In this document: one piece after another, positions 23,341 to 35,120 of the stretch | How the letters are laid out: each line of letters begins with the position of its first letter | Numbering within the stretch: position 1 is the stretch's first letter | Origin: Catonia carolina | Taxonomy: Eukaryota; Arthropoda; Insecta; Hemiptera; Achilidae | Assembly: GCA_035578175.1 (NCBI GenBank) | Contig: JAQMRL010000022.1 | Span: 4,571,501-4,635,500, forward strand | Length of the DNA stretch: 64,000 bases | Direction of reading: 5' to 3' | Made by a program: the position numbers and the translations under genes | The notes under the pieces: generated by a model | Seen by the model: the letters and a program-made list of their open reading frames with translations, nothing else | What the model was told of the DNA's origin: nothing | Database searches by the model: none

Positions 23341-23989
23341 AAAATTATAGTGACGCCATTTTATAATTCTATTATTCTGACTTTTGTCCAACTTCTTCAT
23401 GAAATCTGATTCACTTCATAAAGAAAACAATCGAAATAATAAAAAGTTTACGTATACTGTAAATTACTGTGAATTCACAATATAGTAAATTTATTACACA
23501 GACAAAACTGTGTAACTTAACAGAAAAGCTTCGTAACAGTTTTTGTTCAAGTATTTAGTAAGTGAAATATTATCATGTTTACATACTAACCGAATTGCAT
23601 ATTTAAGATGTTTGCATATACTAGTGTGTTTTAAATAAATCTATTACAAACTATTTATAACAAATATTGATGTAATTTTAATACATTTCTAACTGCATTA
23701 AAAAAAAACAATAGATATATGTAGTAATTTTATTTTACAGATGTACAGTCTCTCTTCACGTAGACTTCTGTAAGTAGTTAGATAAGCTTCTTATTAAAAG
23801 TACACAAAATAAATTATTACTTCTTACTTCATGTAATGTTCAGTCTTTATTTATAATTAAACTTTCATAACAAATCTACCTGATATAAATAGAGAGAGAG
23901 TAATGGTTTTAGTCATCCAGTAGAATATTATTATTTACATTATAAGTCATTTTTATTTTTGAATTAGGTTCTGGCTCTTAAGCAGTAAA
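23341..23989. other. AT-rich stretch, no gene established
   Basis: Nothing firm. A splice-acceptor-like TTTTATTTTACAG ends at 23740 and a donor-like GTAAGTAG begins at 23770, framing 29 nt. Confidence 0.35.
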
Positions 23990-24655
23990 TTTCAACTCTC
24001 CCTTGAAAATACTCGAATACAAAGTAATACTAAAACCAGTTTGGACTTGTGGGTTAGAGCTATGGGGTACAGCTAGTTCACCATATATAGAAATTTTGCA
24101 GGCCTTCCAATCAAAATGCCTGAGACTATTCACTGCAGCCCCATGGTACGTAACCCAAGGTACACAATGACCACAACCTGCCCTTCATAGAAATTAAACA
24201 AGAAAAAATTAAACAACATAGCGCAAAATATTTACAGAAATTAGAAGTCCATCAGAATCCATTAGCGATTAACCTCCTTGACAACAGCAAAGATACTCAC
24301 AGACTGAAACGTTTTAAAACACTCGACTTACCTCTACGATTTTAAACTTAACGATTTACTTTATGATTTAAACTTTTTTTTCTTTTACACTTCAATTACT
24401 AATCAGCATCATCTCATAATAGACATCATTATCATCTCTATCATCGTCATCATCTCCAGCTTCACCAGCTCTGTGGGGTGTTGATTCACAGTTCATCAAG
24501 TTTAGGTTTTGTACATATAATATATATATGCATATATATTTTTCTTCGCGTTTAGTCTTGTTGAATCACACTATTGAGTGTGGTTTTTATTTTAATTCTA
24601 AGGACATTACTAAGTTTTTATCATCTTTGCTTTACTGTTACAAAAAAAAAGAAAA
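23990..24655 (+). mobile_element. Jockey-like LINE 3' end with poly(A) (family C)
   Basis: The plus strand encodes KPVWTCGLELWGTASS, ILQAFQSKCLRLFTAAPWY, KYLQKLEVHQNPLAINLLD and RLKRFKTLDLPLRF, ending near 24345. A ~290-bp 3' UTR then ends in an A-rich tail (about 24640-24655). The protein frame shifts between the WY block and the KYLQ block. Same 3' UTR as 36963-37923 (-) and 4779-5030 (-). Confidence 0.85.
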
Positions 24656-25111
24656 AAAGTTGTTAAGAGTCTGGTATATTATTACGAACGAATAAAAAGT
24701 TTTACGTTTATAAATTTTAAAAAGTGCGGAAAATGATGAATTTTGAATGTTTATGCAAGTTTTCTCAGGAACGGTTAAAGATATCAGTATTAAATTTTCC
24801 GGACACATTCTAATCATTATGGGCTAGTTCAGTGCGCAAGAGTATTTAAAAATTGTCCATAGAATTATAAAATTTACGATTTTTTCGTTATTTTTTCTCG
24901 GAATAATTTGTACGATTTATAAAAAATTAATAAACAATTTTTAATACTTTATTCAAAAATAAGCTCCCGTGTAGAACTAAGTAAAATTCTGAAGTTTAAT
25001 TCAGAATTTTTTCTCTCCCTTGAAAATACTCGAATACAGTTGTATTCGAATATTCGAATACACGATCATATTTATAGTATTAGTGAAAAGTTGTTAAAAA
25101 TCAACATGTAG
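24656..25111. other. AT-rich stretch with a small LINE duplicate
   Basis: Positions 25013-25038 (CTCTCCCTTGAAAATACTCG plus ATACA) repeat 23996-24021 exactly, about 1 kb away. No gene seen. Confidence 0.5.
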
Positions 25112-25400
25112 TTATATAGGCAGTTCCCTTACAAACATACACATATTAAAACAAACACTGACTAAGTCATACACATATTTTAGCCGCCATCTATACGATG
25201 GTAATTGTACAGATGCAGTGTTCATTACTTGTTGTACCAAAGCATTACCATGAGTTAGAGTCAGTAGAGATAGCCAACCAAAGATTAGTTCGAGCAGCTC
25301 ACCCGGTTCAACCACAGCACTACAATAGAGCACACGTAATCTTACTCATTTGCTACCTGAATTTCAACGCTATAAAACTTCTCTGATTTTAATCCCGTAT
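25112..25400 (-). other. Unrecognised GC-richer patch with a 73-codon ORF
   Basis: The minus-strand frame 25112-25333 starts MLYCSAVVEPGELLELIFGW and contains LLTLTHGNALVQQ. The base composition is less AT-rich than the surroundings. I do not recognise the protein. It may equally be part of a repeat. No promoter or splice evidence. Confidence 0.2.
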
Positions 25401-25627
25401 CTTGATAACCTGGGGAGCAAAAAATATAAAAATTTGGCATCTACAGTGTCTGTTAAAAGTTTAAGACACCGCTATTTTTCACATTATTGGGTTTTGTCCT
25501 TAAATACATTTGCTAAATTATAAAATGTAAAACGTTAGCCAAATAGCCCTTAAAATTAGTTGTATTTCAGCACACATTCCACTTCTCTATCTTTTATAAA
25601 ACTAATTTTATTGTTTTTTTTCTGTTA

Positions 25628-26023
25628 AAAAATCAAATGTAGCCAACATTTTAATTTAAAAAAATAACAAAACTTTCGAATGGCTACACTCAGACTAATA
25701 AATTTTGGTATGTGTATATGATTACAGAGAGGCACTTTGGGCCAGTCTCTTTTAAAGAAAAAACACATATCATCTTGGTCACAGCGTTCAATCACAACAG
25801 GTTCAGGGATGCATCATCTTTTAAATCTATTTGCAGATAAATAAAACCAGTTGTTATAACGTTACTCGTGTTAGTAATTGCCGCCGTATTGATTTCAAAC
25901 AACCATTCAATCGGGATCTGAAGAGCTGGTGGAATTGACGAAACAACTAATTCCCACCACTTGTCATTTATGGTGTTAAGTTTACTAATAGCGAGGTTTT
26001 GGTTAATTTCTAAACTTGAAAAT
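25628..26023 (-). pseudogene. Possible decayed coding exon, unrecognised protein
   Basis: On the minus strand, an acceptor-like CCCTATTTTCAG ends at 26024. It is followed by an open frame of 76 codons (SSLEINQNLAISKLNTINDK, WWELVVSSIPP, IEWLFEINTAAITNTSNV) that stops at 25792. In a different frame, overlapping its end, a second open run of about 65 codons begins (PEPVVIERCDQDDMCFFFKR, DWPKVPLCNHIH). Both read like protein, and one indel around 25800-25830 would join them, which suggests a disrupted exon. I do not recognise the family. Alternatives: an old transposon protein or chance. Confidence 0.35.
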
Positions 26024-27850
26024 CTGAAAATAGGGCACAGTGAATACCAGTGTGAAATAGGAGATTGTGGGGATGTGGAAAAGTGACTTAAGCTATAGAA
26101 AGATCGCAGGAAATCTTTTGCAAGAAAAATTTAATTTTGTATTTTTTCATGGTGTTTTAAATTTCGACAGACACTGTATTTCATTTATTTACCATAGTTA
26201 TGTAACTTTAAAGCTATGGAAAACGTATTTTTTAGCAATAGCGGAAACATGAACAAATCCGAGAAAACTCAGCATAATCAAACAATTTATGAACTAAAAA
26301 TGATACAATAAAAATAATTAATTATTTAATGTAAAAACCGACGAAAATTTCGAAAAAGAACTGAAAAATTCAGAAAAATTTAAATTTTAAAAATTCTTAA
26401 CCGTTTTAATAGAAATAATATTGTCTTACATCTTAGACAAACTTTAAGAAGGAAATTTAGATAAGATGGTATTTTTAAAATGGGTGAAAAAACTGAAAAC
26501 CCAAAACTGCATCTTATATGGTTAGCTTTTCGCTGTTTATACATTATCGACACTCGGTGACCTAATATTCTTCCGCTCAGTGCACGGGAGTTATGGCTGG
26601 TATTATAATATAGCTTCTAACATTCTCCGTCAAGTAATTTCATTTGCCACGTTATTTTTATTTTATTTTCGTTCCATGCATTTTACACATTATTTTTTTA
26701 CAATATGTAGCAAATGTAAAGTGGAATTCCGTTTTAGGAAATGATTAAGTGGATACGTTAAATGAATAATAACATAATAATAAATATTTGACATTAAACC
26801 AAGGATAAATTATCTTAAAGTTTAAATTTATATTTTTAAGAATAAATACAGATGATTTACGACCGTCTTTATGGCTGCATTTAAAACGTTATTAAACTGG
26901 TACATTTTTCTCATCGAGTACAATAAATGATATTGTATAAAATTTAATTATTTAAAACAAATGATAGGTAATTTGTTAGTCAGGATTTGTAACACAAAAA
27001 CAATACACCTTTGAAATACGGATTAATTAATTAACTTATTCTATTATTATAAATTTTAATAATTCCAACCAAATAATTATAATAATTATAAATTTATTAA
27101 AGTCTCTTTTAATAATGTTGTGATTGAATTCATGAGTATAATTAAACTTGTAATTATTTTAATTAAGACTTTACCGTTGATTAATAATTTGTAATTTACC
27201 ATTTGAATATAGTAATTTGTTTACAGAAATAAAAACAATTCAAGACAACAGAAATAATTAACATAAATAATGTTTCTCTTTTAAATAACGGTTACCTTTC
27301 TTAATATTTTATAAAAAATTAAAGAAAAGAGGAAAAAGTAGCAAATGAATCGAATAACAGAACACAGTTACAGTATGGAAAGTTGCCAAATAGCATCATG
27401 AAACGATAAAATAGAGAGTATAGAATGCTCGTAATGAAATGAAATTATTGTAAAGTTGTGCTTTGGATGGTAAAAGAACTGATTCATTTATATTATTTTT
27501 AAGTTAAAGTAAAATTATTTAAAAATTGAAACTGTAATGAATATGCAGACCTTGAAATAAAATAAACGCCCACAATTTTTTCTAATTGATAATTTAATTA
27601 ATTGTTCGATCGAGAAAATGGGTGCTATATTTCATTGAAGTTAGGTAAAGATCAAGGTGAATAAAAAGTTTTTATAGCCTTGATCAAAAGCAATCAACAT
27701 ATTATATTGTTTTACTTTAGACCTAATAGAAACGTTATTTTACCAATATAATATTTCCAATGCAAATCCCTACAGTTAATTACTAACTCTCCTAAATACG
27801 TATCTAATAAAACATTATACGATGAATAATGCGTCCCTTTTATCACTTGC
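26024..27850. other. AT-rich stretch, no gene seen
   Basis: Strongly AT-rich, notably 26900-27350. A 61-codon ORF at 26067-26252 is at chance length and has no recognisable feature. Confidence 0.4.
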
Positions 27851-27854
27851 ACGT

Positions 27855-28010
27855 TTATAAAACTGCACTGCAGGTTCAAAGACATGTTTATCGATTATAA
27901 TAATCCTTTACTCCGTAATTTGAATCCTTCAGATACACCAAGAATCCCGTAAAGACGACCAAAACGCCGATGGAATGAAGACATGAAAAATTAAAATTAC
28001 ATGGGCATTG
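27855..28010 (+). mobile_element. Jockey-like LINE C-terminal scrap
   Basis: The plus strand reads FKDMFIDYNNPLLRNLNPS and, after a stop, RRPKRRWNEDM, equivalent to the RRLKRRWPRDL end of several jockey copies here. No 3' UTR match was established. Confidence 0.6.
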
Positions 28011-28517
28011 AAAACATTAAACGTATTGTGACATTTCTTTCTGCCTCAAAATATCTATCAGATATACAGTACTTAAATTTCACTCTGTATATTGTAAGAT
28101 GATATTACTAAAAAAGAAACTTTTAAATATTCCAGTACACAATGTTGAACAATCCATAAATAAATAAAATATTTATGAGACGAAGAAAACCGAACGGTGG
28201 TTGCTTGTTATTATAATACTCTCTCTAAATTTCGGCAAACAGTACTGATTTTCTCACAAATCTACCGTCATTACTACTTTTTAATAACTGTTTGACTTAT
28301 TTGAGTGATCCTTAAAAAGAAAAAAAACCATAAATTTAATCTAAAAAATTCGCTACGGTAAAGTTACAACACTATTAATTTTCTGTATTTATCAATGTGT
28401 CTGAACACATGTAGTATTGAAGTATTTAAGTTAGTGAAATCGGTGATTGAACGATTTGATGTAGGTATGAGAGAGAATTAAAGATTAAACTTACAAAATA
28501 TCCTACATAATGTGAAA
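28011..28517. other. AT-rich stretch, no gene seen
   Basis: Nothing recognisable before the LTR-like repeat. Confidence 0.4.
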
Positions 28518-29179
28518 TGTTCCCAGAATCACTAATATTGTGAAACTTAACTCTAAGGTCCGTTTCGTTTATTTATTACCACCAAAAAAATTACCATTAA
28601 ATTAAGTGTCTAAAATCTACCAGTAAATTACAATTAAATTACTTATAATAAATAACAAACTAATTATAATTAGCTAATAAGAATAAACAAACTTAACCAG
28701 TTACTAAATACTACTTACAAAATGATACTTAATAAACGTTAAACAATGCACAATAACGCTGGCCTACTCCAAACGTAACCGTTAAGTACTACCCAATGTA
28801 AACTCGTCAAAAATAGATACTGAATCCAGGACCGAACTCGGGGCTCCTTATATACATGACGCTGTCTAAGTCACCAGAAGGGCAGAGATTTTCGATATAA
28901 CAAAAAAGTACAAGATCCTCTTGACGGTTTGTGGATAAATGTTAACAAACTGTAAACAAATTAGAATTGAATAAAAGCTGTTACAAAAAGGCCAATTAAC
29001 TAAATAGGTACCCACTCACAATAACCATACAACAAAAGGCCTGCCTGACTGTACGAGACCTTTTATAACTATTTCATTGAAACACTATTCATTACTCTTA
29101 TTATTTACGTTAAAATTTTTAAAATCTTGGAAATTCTTGAAAACTTCTTCCTTTTTTGCCATAGTATGTTAAACTTACA
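28518..29179 (-). mobile_element. Candidate solo LTR
   Basis: A 662-bp unit that begins TGTTCCC and ends TTACA on the plus strand (TG...CA). Read on the minus strand it has a TATATAAGG box (near 28850) followed by GAGCCCCGAGTTCGG, and AATAAATAAACG (near 28565-28575) as a polyadenylation-like signal, the usual U3-R-U5 order of an LTR promoter. Positions 28880-29179 recur at 13726-14033. Flanking bases do not show a clean target duplication, and I saw no primer-binding site or internal domain, so a solo LTR is inferred. Confidence 0.5.
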
Positions 29180-29189
29180 TTTCGATTAT

Positions 29190-29440
29190 AAATGCTAAAA
29201 CATGGTAAAGTCTACAGTCGCATGTAAACAGCCTTCCCTTGGTTCATTATCAATGTTTAATTCATTATGATATATAAACACTGTTCTACACAAAATACGA
29301 CAACGAAACAATAAATACCAAGAAAGACTTGAACGTCATCAAAACCCTTTTCTTATAACCTTTTAAATAATAATGACCACTACTGCAGACTGAAAATTTC
29401 ACAATTTTAGACATCAAACTGTGGCTCCTGAGATGCTTTT
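29190..29440 (+). mobile_element. Jockey-like LINE C-terminal scrap
   Basis: The plus strand reads NSLPWFIINV (the APWYV..N block), then NKYQERLERHQNPFLITF and HYCRLKISQF, the last ~90 residues of the jockey-type protein, with a frame change and stops. It abuts the LTR-like repeat. Confidence 0.65.
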
Positions 29441-29879
29441 TGTTCTCGTTTCTTTAGATGGTGTTTTTATAGGCAAAAAACCAGGGTGAATACCATCACC
29501 TATTACTCCACGCAAGAGTATGAAGGTCCAAGCGCGGAGTGCAGTTTAATTATAACACTAAAATCTTACAAACTATTACAACAGGCAAGGAAGTAAATTT
29601 TACATAAAACAGGCAGTAACATCACAGACATAAAGAATAAATAATATGCTGTAAAGGGGCAACAAAAATCACACAGATATGAAAAAATAAAGTAATATTA
29701 AATTAAATCTAATACTGTACTTAAAATTAATCATGCAGTCCACGCCATCCAAGACTAAAGGAGTCTTGTGTGGAGCAGTACAGAGTCACAAAGAGTTAAA
29801 AAAAGGAAAAAACAAAAGGGAAAAATTGAAAATTATTATCACAGATTATTCATTAGTTACAAGACGATCATAAAGTTTG
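29441..29879. other. Unassigned stretch with GC-richer patches
   Basis: Two patches (29455-29545 and 29730-29790) are less AT-rich than the surroundings. No open frame or family assignment. Confidence 0.3.
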
Positions 29880-30340
29880 ATTGACCAGAGGAACTTCAGA
29901 GTCGTGTCAAGTGTCAACTTATCATAATAGTATTTCACAACCACAAACTAGAAGCCTATGAACTTTCACTATAGGCTATAAAAACTCATGAGGATACCGT
30001 GGTCGCTGAGTCACAAATATTGCAAGTCTTACGATGCATTTATAGCGGCCCAGAGGTAATAACAATCGTCAAATGTCGTTCGTTACCTTCAGTATCTCGA
30101 GCATGTCATAAGGAATCAAAAAAAATTGAGATACTACTACGCATCTAGCAAGGAAAAATGGAAGGACAAAGAGCTACTGGGAAAAAAATTCTTGGCTCGC
30201 CAATTTGAAGGCGTGGGTTTTTAAGTGCTCAGCGGACTTGTTCCGGATAACAATCAAAAAGGTCAAAATAAATAAGATGATCGTCAACATCCGAAACGTA
30301 TAGGAATGCTAAGAAGATGTCATAACAGAGCTTTGTTTGT
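29880..30340 (+). mobile_element. LINE RT C-terminal remnant (family F)
   Basis: After frame changes the plus strand reads KLEAYELSL-like residues, LEHVIRN, IMQGKMEGQR-like residues, and WLANLKAWVFKCSADLFR then VKINKMIVNIRN. This is the order of the insect LINE tail with GHVMRN, ..GKR.., W..NL..W and K..IA.MIANVR. Many frameshifts. A second copy lies at 34700-35120. Confidence 0.7.
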
Positions 30341-31853
30341 GTTTCATTATTTTTACGAGGCTTATTATTGATTGTGTTTTATTAATAATGATAATTTCAA
30401 GGGTGAAAAAGTAAATTAAATACTTCTCTCCCTAACTCTCTACTTATAATTTCTACCATTTAGTACTTTAAAGTATAAAATGATGTTACAGATAAGATAC
30501 AACACAAAATCTATAACGCATTATTTGTGAAGCTGACTTTTTCTACCGTTGTTTTAAAGTTAATATATAGGCTTATTACATAATCCATATCACTTTTATA
30601 TTTTTATGAACATTGTATACTTTTTATTAGAATAAACAATTTTCCATTAGTAAATACGCCTATGAGTTTTCCGTTTCAATTCCTACGTGAATTCCCAAAG
30701 CCTACCGTAAACTTTTTTACGCGCATATTTTGCTTTTATTTTCAAACGGGAAATGTAAATATCCACAAAATATTTAATTTGGTTTGACGGTAAATTGGAT
30801 TTATTTCAGTCTGTTTTCAATTCATAAATTAATTAGTTTTTGCTATCAACATTTTAGCTTGTTTCTTCATTTAATTTGTATTAAATTTTCTTTTCCTTAA
30901 CTCTTACTGGGTTACTGGTATCGGAATGATAATATACAATGCCTTATCTTAGATCATAAAACAATTTAACTAAATAGTAAAATTTAAAATAAAGTTTATG
31001 TCAAAATATTTGTGTAATAGAAATCAAAAATAAATATGATGTAAACTAAAATTGAACAGGAAAAGAAATCTTGAGCTAAAATAGAAAAGCGTTTCTGATT
31101 TTTAATCCCTCATGTCTCATTATGCCACAATTAACGCTTAGTAAATTACTTAAACTATGCCCTATTTACTTAATAATTGAATAGTTTGTGATTGGTTAAC
31201 GTAAAAAGAAATTTGCAATGAGACGATCTAAATAGAGAAGATGGATCTACTATTTTTTTTCTGTTGAAAAATACAAGTATAAATAATGTAAAGATGTGAC
31301 GGTATGTAAAAGGAAAATTTTGATTCCAGAATCGTTTAGCAGGACCAAGTTTTTAAAATTGTTAATCTAAAATAGTTGATAAATTGGGTTATTTTCAAAA
31401 AATATTCAAAAATATAGTGTAAATGGTTAGGTATAATATAGACCTATTGCGTGACGGCTGCTTGAGGGATCGGTGCATCAATTTAGATAATTAACTCTTA
31501 AGTAACCCTTTATTCAATCCTGTTGTGTTTACTTTCAGAATCCGACAGAAAGACTTTATATTTTTTTATTATTATGTAAAAATCTTTGTTCTCGTAATTT
31601 TCATTAGCTTTAGTGTACAAGCACGGCGGGTTTGGTGAGAAGTTAGTCTTGATTTGCTTCAGCGAGTGAATTGGTAGTTTAAGGCAATTGTGGATCAGGT
31701 AGCAGTTTACGTTTTGTGAAAAGGTCCGAATCGTAACTGTGTTTCGTATTCGGTTATACTCGTAAGTAGGATTTAGTTAAATTGAGTGCAAAATTAATCT
31801 GTTACTAGTGACGTTTATTTAATGTCTAAATTTATTATAATATTAGTTTATTA
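30341..31853. other. AT-rich stretch, no gene seen
   Basis: Nothing recognisable. A patch near 31620-31760 is slightly GC-richer. Confidence 0.4.
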
Positions 31854-32202
31854 TTTATTTTAAGTGCCTTTTTCATCTCTTATTTGTGTTCGTTGCAATC
31901 TCTTCAATTTAGAACAATATGCAACCTCATGATCCAATGAGATGAGGATGATGTTAATGACGTGTAAATGAGCTGTCTTGTACATACCCAAACTGACCAT
32001 TCCTGAGAGAGTATGGTTAATTGAACCCCAGTACACGGTAACCACTGTCTAGTATTCAAATCCGTATGAAAGTAACTACCTTAACTAGGATTTGAACCAG
32101 GAACCTTCGTTTCCGAAAATCAGCTGTTAAAAAGCTGACTCGCGGCGACGACTTTACCTCTAGACTAACTAGGTGCGTCATGTGTCTTGATTATAGTAAT
32201 TA
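31854..32202 (-). repeat. tRNA-derived SINE, near full length
   Basis: Minus strand: an A-box-like TTAGTCTAGAGGTAAA and a B box GGTTCAAATCC (32088-32098), then the family body (GAATACTAGACAGTGG, CTCTCAGGAATGGTCAG, CATCTCATTGGATC). TAGTTTATTA flanks it on both sides (31844-31853 and 32203-32212), a 10-bp target duplication. A 61-codon ORF inside it is incidental. Confidence 0.85.
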
Positions 32203-32212
32203 TAGTTTATTA

Positions 32213-33110
32213 GCAGATTCAAGTAAGATTTTTTTGAGGCCACATTGGACCACTAAGTCAATTAATTTTTAGTGTTCTTCGGTTAACGTATTGGTCTAGT
32301 CTTTCGGTTTTGCCAGTACTTTTTTAGACGGTCCGATGTTTGTCTCCGTATCTTATCTGTAACCTCACCGTGTGTCTTTCTCCTTTTCCCCAATAAAATC
32401 TGTATGATTTGAGAGTACTACTTATTTTTTCCTTGTGAAACACGTCTTCAATTGCTAGTCCAATTTCATTGAGATCCCTCTTAATCTCTTCGATGTATCT
32501 TCCTGCTGAAGTTCCTGGGGATCAGTTGTTTCAATATTCCATTATTCGGTATTCTTAAAATGTGGAAAAGGTAGGAAATCCTCCTCTTTTCATTACGCTA
32601 ACAATCGGATAAATTTCCTTATAAACAGTTTCATTAGATAAACAGTTTCATTAGGTAGAAGGAATTCGCCATACCCCATGTTTGATAATTCTTGTTAAGG
32701 CAAGTTCAGTTGACTCTGCGTTCTGTTTTAATAAATTAGTCAATCTCATTCCTAATTAGTCCTACATTAACAACATTCCTTCATTAGTCTCTTCATTCCT
32801 AATATGGAAAATAGTCTCACCGGCATAAATCGCCTCAGGGGGAACAACTATTTTGTAGTGGCGGATTTTGGCATGCATTGAAAGGATTTTTTTGTATGTT
32901 TGCCAGGTTACTCCTTGTGATTTTTTTAATTTCTGAAAATGTGTTTTGTCAAATTAATTTTTGTTTTAGATTCCAGTCGATGATTTTTCTTAGATATTTG
33001 AACTATGGAGACGATCTAATTTCTTTACCATTAATTCTAACTGTATTTATGCATAGTGGGTTGATAGCCATGATATCAGTGTTATTTATAAAATATAGTT
33101 TTTAATTAAT
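32213..33110 (-). mobile_element. LINE RT C-terminal remnant (family E)
   Basis: Minus-strand frames give FKYLRKIIDWN, KIRHYKIVVPPEAIYAGE (the position of YGSE in the family), EIKRDLNEIGLAIEDV and a basic tail KIRRQTSDRLKKYWQNRK. The order equals that of 22580-23340 and 230-700. Several frameshifts and an internal duplication (AAACAGTTTCATTAG twice near 32624-32655). Confidence 0.75.
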
Positions 33111-34699
33111 AGTTGTAATTTTAAGCAATAGTTTGTTACTTATTTATTTTACCCAGATTCCAAAACAAATCTTAGCAATAAGTGTCATATTATGCACGGT
33201 TAGACAATTTGCTGAATACGTAACGTGTTAACCTTTTTGTTAACTGTAAAACCTTGTGATGAAACTTTTAATAAGGATTATTTATATAAAATTGCTATTA
33301 TCAAATATTATTAACAATTATAACAAACCGTTTTGCACAATAAATACTGCACGAATGATGAATAATGACTTTTATTTCGAAATAAAAATTTCATTACATG
33401 GATTTATAAAACCGTTTCATTTTAATTGGCATGTTGCAGTCAACGTTAACCACTCAGTAACTGTGATATTAAATTTTATTTGTTATCTGATTGAAACTTG
33501 AAACATAGAATTGACACGATGTTGTAATTTTAACTTTATTTAACTGCAATTAAAACCTGTACTGAATTTTTTTAAACTTTTTCGAGTTGTTCATTATAGT
33601 GAGTTGATAAATGTTAGTGTATTCATTCACAAATTATGGTTGTATAGCCTATTAGTGAGATCATTATTCGGTTAACGGTTTAGCGTGTTCATTTTGTGTT
33701 GTGGTAGTCCATAAAGCTCTCTATTGATAGTAATATTCAAGTCATGTGTAACGTGATCAAAGAGATGAGATAATCTTTCTTTGAATGAAACATAGTTCAT
33801 GTTCTTAATACTATTGAAATAAGGTTTGAGAAAGGATAATAAACAACATATTATAAAGCATTACAAAGTCATCGTGTAATACAGATTAGTATGTATTCCA
33901 GTCATCTCAAATAAATCATCAAGGAAACATATATTTCACATAACTTTATCTGTAATTATTTTCTATTTTCTATGGTGCATTGTCTAACGAGCTGAATAAA
34001 ATCTGCTTAGAAATCTAAATAATTATTAAAATAAACATTTCATATAGGTATTAATGGAGCGGAATTTAAGAAGAAATTATAAAGAACGCTAACACATGTT
34101 TTGGAGAAATGAAAACATCTGAAAATCAACTATAGGAAACAGAGAAAATAAATAATAAAATCCGGGTTCAAAAATAGGATTACTTTAATAGATATAAATT
34201 TTGAAAGCAAATATTTTATTTTCCTAGATATGGTTGGAGTTTAATTGGTTTGATAAATAAAAGTGGAAAACAATGATAAAGTTATAAATCTCAAATAATC
34301 TGGGAAAATGAAGGAAGTGTGAGAGAAAAGAAGGTGAAATAAATAAAAAATCGACTGGTTCTGAAAAATTGGTTAGAAAAATTTTTGTTTCCAAGAAATC
34401 TTTGTGATTGAATTGTTGGAAAAAAAGGAAAGGTAATGGTTGTTTGTAAGTAGATCCGTAAGCCTAATGAAAAAATAATACTAAACTAAAGAATGAAAGA
34501 AATTAAAAAGTAAGCTTGTACTGTTATCTTGAAAGTTTGATAACTGACGACAACAAAATAATGAAGAAATGAAGGACAGAATCGGTTTGTTCAGCTAATT
34601 AAGCGTTTTACAGTAAAAACTAATCCTACATTAATAGCTTTTAGTATATGAGAAAGATACTGCACAAATCCCCCCCCTTGAATTGAAGTGAAGAATTCG
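33111..34699. other. AT-rich stretch, no gene seen
   Basis: An 81-codon AT-rich ORF at 33256-33501 has no recognisable feature and is of chance length. Confidence 0.4.
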
Positions 34700-35120
34700 A
34701 ATTAGGCGTTATATGTTTTCAGTGTTGTTTTACAGGATGGAGGTCTGGGCCGTGTAGAAGAACATTGCTGATAGATTGGAGGCGTTTGAAATATGGTCGT
34801 ATTGACGGGTTTTGAGGTTAAACTGAATGGATCGTGTCACATACAAGAGTGTTATAAAAATGACGGTTAAGAACAAAGAGGTTACAGGAACCATGAAGTT
34901 ACCCAAGTTACAATAATTAGATCATGTAATGAAAGAGGAGCAGTACAGGTTAATCCATGAAATAATCCAGAAGAAAAATATTAGTTCAAAAGGTTGGGGT
35001 AGTTGACACGTATTCAGACCAAACAGCTTGAGATGATGGTTCAAATTCACCTTCACTGTTCTGTCTAGAGCTGTAGCATCAAACAGCATAGTTGCTGAGA
35101 TGACTGGCAACGTGAGAAAA
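34700..35120 (+). mobile_element. LINE RT C-terminal remnant (family F)
   Basis: The plus strand reads MEVWAV, KNIADRLEAFEIWSY, VLRLNWMDRVTYKSV, LDHVMKEEQYRLIHEII and finally IVAEMTGNVRK. This matches the LINE tail with ..EVWTL, RLEAFEMW, GHVMR and K..IAEMIANVR. Stops and small indels throughout. Confidence 0.75.
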
